Below, piece after piece: positions 32,292 to 41,766 of a stretch of 64,000 nt of DNA. A program made the position numbers and the translations under genes. The notes below the pieces were generated by a model. That model had not been told where the DNA came from and made no database searches. It was given only the letters and a program-made list of their open reading frames with translations. Source of the stretch: Diadema setosum (lineage: Eukaryota > Echinodermata > Echinoidea > Diadematoida > Diadematidae); NCBI GenBank assembly GCA_033980235.1, contig CM067069.1, forward strand, positions 16,558,650-16,622,649, written 5' to 3'. The stretch's first letter is position 1, and each line of letters opens with the position of its first letter.

Positions 32292-32986
32292 ATATGTGAC
32301 CGTGCATCACAAAACGAACAAAAAGTCGCACACACTGATTTTGCGTGAGGACTGAAAATAAGTGAAATGGGTCAACCTAGCCGATCTTGACTTTTTCATA
32401 TTTTCTGAAATAGCAAGTCTTCCTTTACATTATGCTAAAATTTGGGATCATACAACGGGCAGGAAAGTGTATATCTTTAGCAGTTAATCTAGAACATTTT
32501 TTGTAGAATAGTGTGACTAGGTGTGTCTTTAGAGTCCCCTTTTCATTTCTGAAAAAACCTTGTACACACTCTTCACTTTCAACTCAATAACTTTTGAAAG
32601 GATAATGCTACTGCTTTGAAAGTTAACATCAATTATGAACAGAATGTGTTAATGAGGCATGCTTAATTTCAATTTAATTTGATAATCCCGTCAGTGTTGA
32701 TACTCCGGTGGTTTACTTCCTATTGTTGTCCCATTCATCGCACAGCCAGCACGGCTTTGTATAAATTAAGTGCTTGAATAGACACTGCACTTCAGAGCCT
32801 CTTTTCTCATTTCACACTTATCCTGAGTTTGTGCTTTCTTTCCAATATTTAGACAGGTTAGGAGAGTCCATCTGATCTGAGTTATACATCATTTAAAAGC
32901 TTAAAGTTTGCTCTTTCAGAATATGGTCCTAACTAAAAATTCGTGTCTGCGACTTTTTGTTTGTTTTGTGGTGCAGGGTCACATAT
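32292..32986 (-). mobile_element. Element B, copy 2 (inverted)
   Basis: This 695-bp copy is in the opposite orientation to copy 1 at 9621 and copy 3 at 38394. Its ends read ATATGTGACCGTGCATCACA and, on the right, GTGGTGCAGGGTCACATAT. Internal blocks match copy 1 throughout, for example AAGCATGCCTCATTAACACA read on the minus strand. Confidence 0.85.
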
Positions 32987-34136
32987 GATCGGATTCTTTT
33001 TCAAAACGGATATACTCAGGTTAAAAAAACAAAACAAAAAAACAAACAATATTACATCCAAAGTCATATCGTATGACATAAAAACGTGTCTTCCTTTAAT
33101 TATATTAATGTACAACTGTTCAGACACGTTTTGCATTCAAAATACATGCCTCTTTTATTTATTTTGTTCAACCTTTCACAAAGATACATATTTCACCCAT
33201 CAATTGTAATTTTAATGAACTTAATATACTTCCATATCAAAACTGCACCATGCATATATCCATGATAAACCAAAGATTATTCTTACAATAATCTTCCGAA
33301 AAGACCGAGAGCAACACAACACTAATTGGGTTTTAGCACATCAGGCAGTTTTACCAAAAAAGAAATACACACTTAAAAAAATCTATTACTTTATCAAAGC
33401 TAAATATCATTTACACAGTAAGTTCACAATAGGTTCTGATCCATTAAAAAAAAAACAAAAAAACACTACGGCCTCTATATTACCCACTAAAAAGTGTGAA
33501 CATATTTATGAAGGCCAGTCAAAAAACAAAGGTACAAAATCCGTATTATTACGCAGCTATAAGGTTGTGTTGTAACCAACAGGTATCCGACCATGGACAC
33601 ACAACCAGAACAAAATACACTGTAACGTTGACTCTTGTTTTGTCAAATTCCTAATGATCTATATTACAAAATCCAACATTTCAGGTGAGAGTCACCTTCC
33701 TCATAATCTCGGATCCTTGTCTAAGAGAAATAAATCTTAGTTCATGTTTCATCCAGTTGCCTCGTAAACATAGAAACCAATTTGTACATTCCAGAACGTG
33801 ACCGCATTACTTTGCGACTCTCAACTCACCGTTCTGTTGATACACATTCCCGTTACTTGGCACATAATGCCGCATATACACGGATATGCATTCATGTTGC
33901 CATCATTTCTGTATCAATTTAACCCCCTACAAATAACCTTAACAAAAAAAAAAAAAAACAAACACAGTGTTAAAACACACGGTGTATCAATTTAAGCCAC
34001 TACAAATGTCCATTACAAATAATTACGTATGTTTATGGAGGCCAACCAAATAAACAACGACAAATACAACCCCCCCCCCAAAAAAAAAAAAAACAACAAC
34101 AACAACAACAACTAGATATATCGCTACGGCGACTGA
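32987..34136. repeat. AT-rich region with a segment duplicated at 35220-35660
   Basis: From about 33560 to 33850 the sequence shares, in order, ACACAACCAG, AAAATACA, GTTGA.TCTTGTTTTG, GGTGAGA.TC.CTTTCCT-like, ATAGAAACCAATTT and TGCATT(A/G)CTTTGC blocks with 35250-35600. The rest is AT-rich with A-runs and an A/C homopolymer junction at 34070-34093. No gene. Confidence 0.5.
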
Positions 34137-35181
34137 TATGCCTCCGCCATAATGCATGGTTCTCTTAATAGGTCTATAGTACAATGTCTTGACAATGTGT
34201 GATGACAGTTTCACACAATTGGCAAAATATTAAAATGACAGGTTTGCCACAAATGTGCTGAATGTTCACTTTCCTGGAATTAGGTTCAATTGGATGAATG
34301 ATTAAAATGTCAGAGTGCAGGTATTTTGGGAACTGATGATTAAATTTACTTGACTTTTGACCCTTTAAGTTTATGCATTGAGTAATTTTCAAGGTATTGA
34401 GAAAAAGTATAATTTCAGTATCAAATGGAAAAATAGCATTATCTAAACCTGACCTTTGACCTTTGACCTCACAGTTCCAAAGAGAATCACTGTTAGGTTG
34501 AACATACATAAATATGTAAGTTTCATGATGATACCTTGAATTACATTTGAGATATGAAGGAAAAAGTGCAATTCAGCACTTTCACTTGACCTTTGACCTT
34601 CTGACCTTTGACCTTTTGGCAAGAAACTTCCCACAGAATATATATTGGGTAATACATGCATACATCAAGTTAAAACAAAAACAAAAACCTTCAGGCATAT
34701 TGCATTTTAAGAAAAGTAGTGATATTTTGAGGAGTTGACCTTGACCTTTGAACCCCCTGACCTTTGCCCCATGACCCCAACTTCCCTAGATAATCACTGC
34801 CCATCGGTACAAGCATATATACTAATTTCCATGAAGATACCTTGAACCATTTGCGAGATATGGAGAAAAACATGAAAGTTCAATTTTTTTCACAAAATAA
34901 CCTGTGACCTTTGACCTTTGACCCTGTAACCCTTAAATCCACACAAAGTATTATCCCCCAAGGATATACCCTCATACCAAGTTTGATGTAAAACCACCAC
35001 ACGGTTCTTGAGGTATCGACTAAAACAAAACGGGACGGACGGACGTACGGACGGACGTACGGACGGACATACGGACGTACGGACAGACGTACGTACGGAC
35101 GTACGGACGGACGGACAGACGCACGCACGCACGCACGACCCGAAAACATAATGCCTCCGGCTACTTCGTTGCGGAGGCATA
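34137..35181 (-). mobile_element. 1.05-kb element: terminal hairpin, GTCC run, TGACCTTTGACC array
   Basis: The ends TATGCCTCCGC (34137-34147) and GCGGAGGCATA (35171-35181) are perfect inverted repeats. Reading on the minus strand from the right: a terminal hairpin (ATGCCTCCG...CGGAGGCAT, 35151-35180), a GTCC/GTAC run (35030-35130), then TGACCTTTGACCT-type sites with ACCTTGAA and GAGATATG blocks. Exact TGACCTTTGACCT occurs at 34450, 34457, 34587, 34602 and 34905. There is no ORF with a known domain. Its layout mirrors that of 35706-36848 although the sequences differ. Confidence 0.7.
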
Positions 35182-35219
35182 AAAATCAGATATTTTTACA
35201 GCTTTGATTGAAAAAAAAA

Positions 35220-35660
35220 AAATGTCTCGTCCTTTATAACTAGCTGATACACGACCATAAGCACACAACCAGCACATGAAATGTGAAGTCGATACTTGTT
35301 TGCAATCATGAACGTAAACCAGTGAATAAAATACATGTAAGGTTGATGCTTGTTTTGGCAAATCTCTAATAACCTCAAACAGAATAAAACTAAGGGCTTA
35401 AGGCATATCAAAATCAACTATTCATCAGAGGTGAGAATCGCTTTCCTCTTTAACTCTAATCCTTATTACAATGAATACATACTAATACATATTTGGTTCC
35501 GTTGACTCGTAACCATAGGAACCAATTTATGCACTCCAGATTTTAGCTGCATTGCTTTGCAACTTTGGAATGTCTGATCCTTCTGTTGTAGTTTGGCTGT
35601 TTCACATTCCCGGTACGCCGCATAAACACCCTGCGTACAAAATGCCATTATAACGTGATG
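35220..35660. repeat. Second copy of the 33560-33850 segment
   Basis: Diverged direct repeat (see 32987-34136). Each copy is followed within a few hundred bases by an element of the hairpin/GTCC/DR1 kind, which suggests an old duplication before or between those insertions. Confidence 0.5.
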
Positions 35661-35705
35661 ACGTGTTGCTCTCGTCAGCTCACCTGAAGAATACAATGCC
35701 CCATT

Positions 35706-36848
35706 TTTGTCTCGCCAACCGGAGGTGAAGGCGAGACTAAGGGAACCAAATGGCGTCCGTCCGTCGTACGTCCGTCGTCCGTCCGTCGTACGTCCGTCGT
35801 CCGTCCGTCGTCCGTCGTCCGTCACAAATGTTAAAGTTTACCTGCAAGACTCTCTTATGATGCATAACTTGGCAACTGTTATAGCAATGGCAGCCACACT
35901 TGGGTGATAGAAGCACTAGGGGTATATTCATGTTATGGTGTTGTCAGAGGTCATGTGATGAGGTCAAAGGTAATTTGAGGTCATATATTAAAGGGTATGT
36001 GCAAGACCCTCTTTTCTATGTTAAAGTTTACCTGCAAGACTCTCTTTTGACAAAATAACTTCACTTAAGTTGCTTGGATTACAACCTATCTTGGGTCATA
36101 GATGCACTGGGGGTACCTTCATGTTATGGTGCCGTAGGAGGTCACAGGATAAGGTCAAAGGTCATTTTGAGGTCATACGTTAAAGTTTACTTGCAAGACT
36201 CTCTTATCACATGTAACTCGACACATGTTGCTATAATGGCAATCAAACTTGGGTGATGGATGCACTGGGGGTACCTTCATGTTATGGTGCCGTAAGAGGT
36301 CACATGATAAGGTCAAAGGTCATTTGAGGTTATACGTTAAAGTTTACTTGCAAGACTCTCTTATCACACGTAACTCAGCACATGTTGCTACAATGACAAT
36401 CAAACTTGGGTGATGGTAGATGTCTCTTGGGAAGTTGAAGGTAACCACAAGGTCAAAGTTACAGACAGGGGTCAACAAACTTATAGGGCCCAATGTTATG
36501 TTTTTAGGGCGCATTTTGATTGTGGTTCATAACTTTTGATCCCTTTGTCCGTTTGTGACCAAACTTGGACGGTAGATGTCCCTTGGGGAGGTGAAGGTCA
36601 TCACAAAGTCAACGGTCACAGAAAGGGGTCAACAAATTTTTAGGGCCCAATGTTAAGTTTTTATGGCGCGTTTCGATTATGGCTGATTACTTTTGAACCC
36701 TTTGTCCATTTGTGACCAAACTTGGATGGTAAATGTCCCTTAGGGTATTGAAGGTCACCACAAGGTCAAAGGTCATAAGCAGGTCAATTAACTTCTGGGA
36801 GTTATAAAAAACTATTAATTCCTTGTACGCAAATAGGCGAGACACAAT
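35706..36848 (+). mobile_element. 1.14-kb element: terminal hairpin, GTCC run, AGGTCAAAGGTCA array
   Basis: The left end TTGTCTCGCC forms a hairpin with GGCGAGAC (35709-35738), followed by a GTCCGTCGTACGTCC run (35755-35822). About four units of 160-190 bp follow, starting near GTTAAAGTTTAC (35830, 36018, 36179, 36341) and containing GCAAGACTCTCTTAT and GGTCATACG. The right end is GGCGAGACACAA (36837-36848). Exact AGGTCAAAGGTCA occurs at 36152, 36310 and 36763. No transposase. Confidence 0.7.
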
Positions 36849-37316
36849 TTGGCGATTGCCTTGTGTTTACTAGCATTCCTGCCGACGAAAGTTACAATCA
36901 TTACAACAATAGCGCAGACATTGATAACGACAAATTCCGATTTCCGTTTTCCAACAGATAGGACTGGGAAGAAAATTATGATTTCAAACTTGACTTGGGC
37001 ATTTACTGTGTATCGCTGTACAAAGGGAAGGGAGATCAAAACGATGACAGCATTTCATTTGGCTGAAATCAAACTCATCCTGATCAATCTCAATCTCAAT
37101 CTGCAACTATCCTCCATGCTGATAGTGAACCCTTTTCTCTGCATTCCAACAGAACTTTCACCCCGACCACTTTTATTCTGGTTGATTTATTTTCATTCTT
37201 CCTCATGTGATAGGCCTTTTGCTCCAACTGAAAGCGTTTCTCTTTGAGTGACGATGGTAAGTCTGTTGCGAGCCGGAAGTTAGGTCGAGCAGGGGCTTGA
37301 CCTCTCGTAGTAGCGG
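36849..37316. other. Unassigned
   Basis: The 132-codon frame at 36849-37247 has no recognisable domain and reads as chance. No repeat identified. Confidence 0.4.
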
Positions 37317-37359
37317 GGCGCTAGCACAGAACTCTTACACAGAGTTCTGTGGGCGCTAG
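37317..37359. mobile_element. 27-bp palindrome inside an 8-bp duplication
   Basis: GGCGCTAG at 37317-37324 and again at 37352-37359 directly flank a palindrome with CACAGAACTCT and AGAGTTCTGTG arms and a 5-nt spacer. It looks like the two tips of a transposon joined together, or an excision product, with the 8-bp target duplication kept. The same 27 bases occur inverted at 23275-23301. Confidence 0.65.
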
Positions 37360-37532
37360 AGGGGCGCATATGCATTCTCTGGTACGCATTCCAAACCGCC
37401 TCTCGACCAAACATGGCGCCAAGTCTCACGATAATCGGGTCAGGGCCACGCCTGCTCTACTCGTCACTACCAGCCACCGGACGTCTAGGGAAGCGGTGCG
37501 CATTCAATATAAACATTCCTTGCACTTGTTGC

Positions 37533-38145
37533 TCAGAAAAAACCAAGCTGTTTAATTACATCTCTCACAACTTCAACAGCCTTTTCGTTTTGCCGATTTT
37601 CTACTCCATATATCAACAAATTAAGTTTCCTGTCATGCAATTCCATTAAAAGTATCTGTTCTTTCAACTCAGCTTCCATCATCACTCTATCTCTTTTCAT
37701 CTGCGGTAAAGTGCCATTCTCAATGGTAGTAAGTCTTGCACTCAAGTCTGAAACAGCAGTTTGCAACTCAGTCAAGGTATTTCGTATGTCGGATACTTCA
37801 GTACAAATTGCATTAATGCTCACTGAAAGCGTTTCCAGTTTATCCGTATTTTTTTCAGTGACCTTTGTGAATTCGGAATCGCTTAACGTACCTTCAGTCC
37901 CAAGCGCCATGATACTGCACGACGAATGGTGCGTGGGTTGCTGCGTATCCGCTACAGAGCTTTCTTTAACCGGTTCAGTCGGTTGAGTGCGGAGGTTTCG
38001 GGCGGTGCGCCTGCTGCAGTAGCCTGTTGTAGGTGTACCCTGCAGGCTGTTGAAGGGTTGGAACTTAAGAGCTGAATTCTGGACCTGTTTCTTAAACAGT
38101 ATGGTTCTCTCAATGGTTGTAGGCTTGTTTTACGTTTGCTCATAG
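37533..38145 (-). pseudogene. LINE ORF1-like fragment (coiled coil)
   Basis: On the minus strand a basic N-terminal frame (MSKRKTSLQPLREPYCL, 38143-37952) is followed, after a frame break, by 37910-37533. That part has a heptad-rich segment (DIRNTLTELQTAVSDLSARL) and then RKLNLLIYGVENRQNEKA and VVRDVIKQLGF. This is the order of LINE ORF1 RNA-binding proteins: coiled coil, then the start of an RRM-like fold. It stops at 37533, before the RRM is complete, and the DNA beyond is unrelated. No ORF2 follows, so this is a fragment. Confidence 0.65.
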
Positions 38146-38393
38146 TAATAGTTGACGGGGAGGAGCAAAGTAGACATGTTAGACCCAGAAATAGGTCAAA
38201 ATCTTAGCCACCGCCAACACTAAACCGCCCTGAACCGCCCAGTCGACTCCATGCGTGCATGCGTAATATAGCTTGCAAGTAGCGTCAGTACTACTTTGAT
38301 GTAACGAATGTGATCATGATTACAGATGTAGTGTATCGAAAATTCTTGATGTAAAAATAACCATAACATTATTCTGAAATGCCATGTTTGTAT
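38146..38393. other. Unassigned spacer
   Basis: May include the 5' UTR of the ORF1 fragment. Nothing else seen. Confidence 0.35.
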
Positions 38394-39085
38394 GTATGTA
38401 ACCCTGCACCACAAGACCAACAACAAGTCACCAGAAATGGATTTTTAGTTAAGGGCAGATTCTGAAAGAACAGACTCTAAGGTTTAAATGATGTATAACT
38501 CAATTAGAATGGACTCTCCTAACCAATCTAAATATTGGAAAGAAAGCACACACTCTGGAAAAGTGTTAACTGAGAAAAGAGGCTCTGAAGTACAGGTTCT
38601 TTTCAAGCGCTTAATCTTTACTAAGCCGTGCTACCTGTGCGATGAATATTGCAAAGATAGGATGTAAACCACCGTAGCAACAATAATGAAGGAACTATCA
38701 GATTAAGCTGAAATTGAGCATGCTCTATCAAGACATTCCGTTCATGATTAATTTTAACTTTCAGAGCAGTAGCATCATCTTTTCAAAAGTTATTAGAGTT
38801 GAAAGTGAAGAGTGTGCAAAGGATTTTTAAGAAATAAAAAGTGGCCTCTAAGACATCGCTAATCACATTACTCTACCAAGTATGGGTTGTAGAAAAAACT
38901 GCTAAAAACCCACTTTGCCATTCATTTTATGATTCCAAACTCAAGAATAATGCAGAAGAAGAAAGGTCTTTCAGAAAATATGAAAAACTCAAAATTGACT
39001 TCAATTGTTTCACCTTTTATAGAATCCTCACGTAAAAATCAAGGACTGCGACTTTTTGTTGGTTTTGTGATGCACGGTCACATAT
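38394..39085 (+). mobile_element. Element B, copy 3
   Basis: A 692-bp copy in the same orientation as copy 1. The ends read GTAACCCTGCACCACAAGAC and GTGATGCACGGTCACATAT. It is somewhat more diverged, with small indels in the middle. Confidence 0.85.
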
Positions 39086-39534
39086 ACAATGTAAGTGAAA
39101 TTTCTAAACATTGATGTCATTGTAAAAGTGATGTCATAAAGACAATAAATCATATCAAATCAATTGTTTTCCCCACTTGGCGACTGTAATGGGGGAAGTC
39201 AAACTTTAGAGACATTACGATGGCTATGTACAGGTCTTCTTTTAACCATGTGCTCACGCTATTGTACTTGATTATGAGAAAGCCTACTCTCAAAATTTCC
39301 TAGATTTGAAATCAATCTACAGTGTATGACATTGCGGTTTGGGACAAATCTAAAATTACACTTAAAAATTATATTGACTTCTAACTCTATCAGATTCAGA
39401 TTTTCGATCTAAGTTTGGAATGTCTCTCATCGAAATCTAAGGAATTTAGAGAGTATGTCCCGGGTTCCATCCTTATTTAATTCAACGCGAGATGTCGGCC
39501 TACATGATATAGCTCTCCTGGGTGCGGCATGAAC
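39086..39534. other. AT-rich spacer
   Basis: No gene or clear repeat. Frames on the minus strand that reach 40095 come from GT repeats and the box cluster. Confidence 0.45.
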
Positions 39535-39765
39535 GTTGTTGCGACACGGATTGTCGCCCCTAAACGGATTGTCGCCCCCCGCTCGGGGCGACAATCCGTG
39601 ACGGAGTTGGCGGCACGGATTGTCGCCCCCGTCACGGATTGTCGTCTGGCGACAATCCGTGACGCTTGTGCAGTTCCCAGTTTTTGACCTCGAAGGCGAC
39701 AATCCATGATGGCAAAAAATTTGTTGCGACACGGATTGTCGCCCCGTCAAGGATTGTCGCCCCGG
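39535..39765. repeat. Cluster of nine GGATTGTCG boxes in both orientations
   Basis: GGATTGTCG or its complement CGACAATCC occurs at about 39548, 39566, 39589, 39617, 39636, 39650, 39698, 39732 and 39750. Most copies extend to CACGGATTGTCGCCCC. Adjacent inverted pairs can form hairpins (for example ATTGTCGCCCC...GGGGCGACAAT at 39567-39594). TTGTTGCGACACGGATTG occurs at both ends of the cluster (39537 and 39721). A single GGCGACAATCCG is also at 57459. Confidence 0.8.
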
Positions 39766-39823
39766 GCTCGGGTTGGTTCCTCCGGTGTTAAGCTTTGGTG
39801 TGATGGGTATGACTGGTAAGTTA

Positions 39824-39825
<2 letters not shown>

Positions 39826-39859
<34 letters not shown>

Positions 39860-40204
39860 TTGTGAGCTGCATGATATGTGATGTGTATGATTTGTAGGTG
39901 CGTACAATAAGTGACTTGTGTATGGGTTTCCGTATTGTTGTGTGTGTTTGTGTGTGTGTGTGTTTGAAGTATAATAATACAATATGTAGAAACTGTGCAT
40001 GTGTGGTGGTTGTATAGTGGTAGTGGTTTATTTGTCTGTGTGTATTCGTGTGCCTGTATGTGTATGTGGTATATAGTGGCGTATGTGTTTATCAACGGGT
40101 ATGTGATGGTGCGTGTTTGTGGGCGCAGTTTTGTGCCTGCATGAGTATCTGAGGGGTTTGGTGTTCGTGGGCTACGTAGGCCCTACGTATGTGTGTTGTG
40201 TGTG
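39826..40204. repeat. GT-rich low-complexity sequence
   Basis: (GT)n at 39826-39857 and GTGTGTTTGTGTG variants up to about 40204. No gene. Confidence 0.7.
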
Positions 40205-40489
40205 AGCGTTCGTGTGTCTACGTAAGGCCCCAGTCACGTAATGCTCTGCGTCCGGCGTTACGTCCAAAGAAGTCTTCTTTTTTTTTTTCTGCGGGCACCG
40301 GGGGATCTCTTGTTGTCACCAGAGCATATTTTACAAAACATACGGGAAAAAATATGCGGGCGATACGGAGAGATACGACCAAATGCGGATACTTGCGTCC
40401 ACTTGCGGATATTCTTACGAATTGGCACGTAATTTTGTTCTTCCAACTTGCATAAACTTCCGAATAGTTCGGAGCACTTTTCAGGTTCA
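40205..40489. other. Possible end of a TACG/TGCGGA-rich element
   Basis: AAGGCCCCAGTCACGTAATG (40225 area) followed by TGCGTCCGGCGTTACG, GATACGGAGAGATACG and TGCGGATACTTGCGTCC resembles the style of the AGGCCCGGTCCCACTG element at 16021. Similar words recur at 55790-55850 and 56820-57180. It is cut by the LINE at 40490. Confidence 0.35.
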
Positions 40490-41118
40490 GATTCAGATTT
40501 ATTCAACACTTTCAGTAAAAAAACAGAGGAGGATACAGAAAATTGACAACACCACATACTATAACAAGAAAAGAATAATCACAATAAGCATCAGTACGAA
40601 TATACAATACATTTGAAAGTGTTCGGAGACAGACAGAAAGGCTATGCCTTATATAAAAGTCCTGTCCCCATACTATTTCATTCATAAAATATTAAAATAT
40701 TAATTGAATACACTTCTTTATGAATTAATACACACATACATACGCACACACACACACACACACTGACATGTTTTATAAGAGAAAAGTTTATCACACCATT
40801 TCGGCATACTGATTTAAAACATGCAATCTTAATTTTCTTTTAAACACATTCCGCGATGAACTCTGTCTTACTTCGAACGGAATATCATTCCAAATTTTGG
40901 GTCCATTAAAAAAATATAGAATGATATGATGGCATAGTTCTGGCATAAGGCAATGTAAATTTATCTTTGATTCTCATATCATATCTTCTGTTATCACTTA
41001 TTTTAAAATAGTTAATCAAACATTTTGGAAGCATCTTCCTAAAGCATAAATACATTAAAATTGCACTTTGATAATAATGTATATCATTAAATTTTAAAAT
41101 CTTCAGATTAAAAAATAT
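40490..41118 (-). mobile_element. 5'-truncated LINE fragment with TGAATC tail
   Basis: The 3' tail on the minus strand is (TGAATC)n-like (40490-40510) and the 3' UTR extends to about 40790. A (CA)n run lies at 40745-40763. The 5' end abuts the tail of the next LINE exactly at 41118/41119. Confidence 0.75.
40791..41118 (-). pseudogene. LINE ORF2 C-terminus
   Basis: Minus-strand reading gives LKILKFNDIHYYQSAILMYL, then RRYDMRIKDKFTLPYART, NGPKIWNDIPFEVRQSSS, LRLHVLNQYAEMV and a stop at 40791-40793. The LKI..L......FMY and GP.IWN.IP patterns are the C-terminal signature of CR1/L2-group ORF2. One frame change falls at the A/T run near 40910. The RT palm is missing. Confidence 0.75.
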
Positions 41119-41766
41119 AGATTCAAGATTCAAGATTCAACTTTATTTTCACTTCAATCAAATAAACAAAGAAATCATATACATTGGATATGTACAGGAT
41201 ATTTGTAATACTTGCAGAACATAATTTGACAAGGTACATAAATATAAAAATGAGAGGTAGATGCGATTACATCTTTGTTATTATATACATAAAGCGTATA
41301 ATACAAGTCAACTAAGGATGAGGATGGAAGTGGAGGGTCCCACCAAGAAGCAGAGCTTGTACGATATGGGACCCTCAGAAAATACACAAAGCAGCAATAT
41401 AAAACAAAATAAACGAACCGATGTCAACTGACATCAAGATGATTGGGAATGGAAAAAGAAAGAAAAGGAAAAAAAGAGAAAAAAAAAGAGAAAAAAAGGG
41501 GGAGAAAAAGGGGGAAAAAACTACAGCACGTGCCATCGTGGACGCAAGCAATCTAGATTCCATAATGTACAATAAGTGATGAAATACAAGCTGGATTGAA
41601 TGTAATGCAAAACATTTTTTATACGTAATTATGTTGGTAAGAATGCAGGAGAAAGAGAGAATAAACACATCGTTATATTTAGAACACAGGCAGGAACTTC
41701 ATTAGAAGGAGGACTTATGTAAAAAAAAAAAAAGAATGATAACTTGACTGAGATAAGAAAGTGAAA

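Noticed and set aside
36849..37247. 132-codon plus-strand frame
   Set aside because: No recognisable domain, no splice context and no repeat support; considered chance.
39535..39765. CRISPR-like array
   Set aside because: Boxes are in both orientations with irregular spacing of about 14-50 bp, and the surroundings are eukaryotic transposon DNA.
39427..40095. 222-codon minus-strand reading frame
   Set aside because: It spans (GT)n repeats and the GGATTGTCG box cluster. The histidine/threonine-rich protein is a composition artefact.
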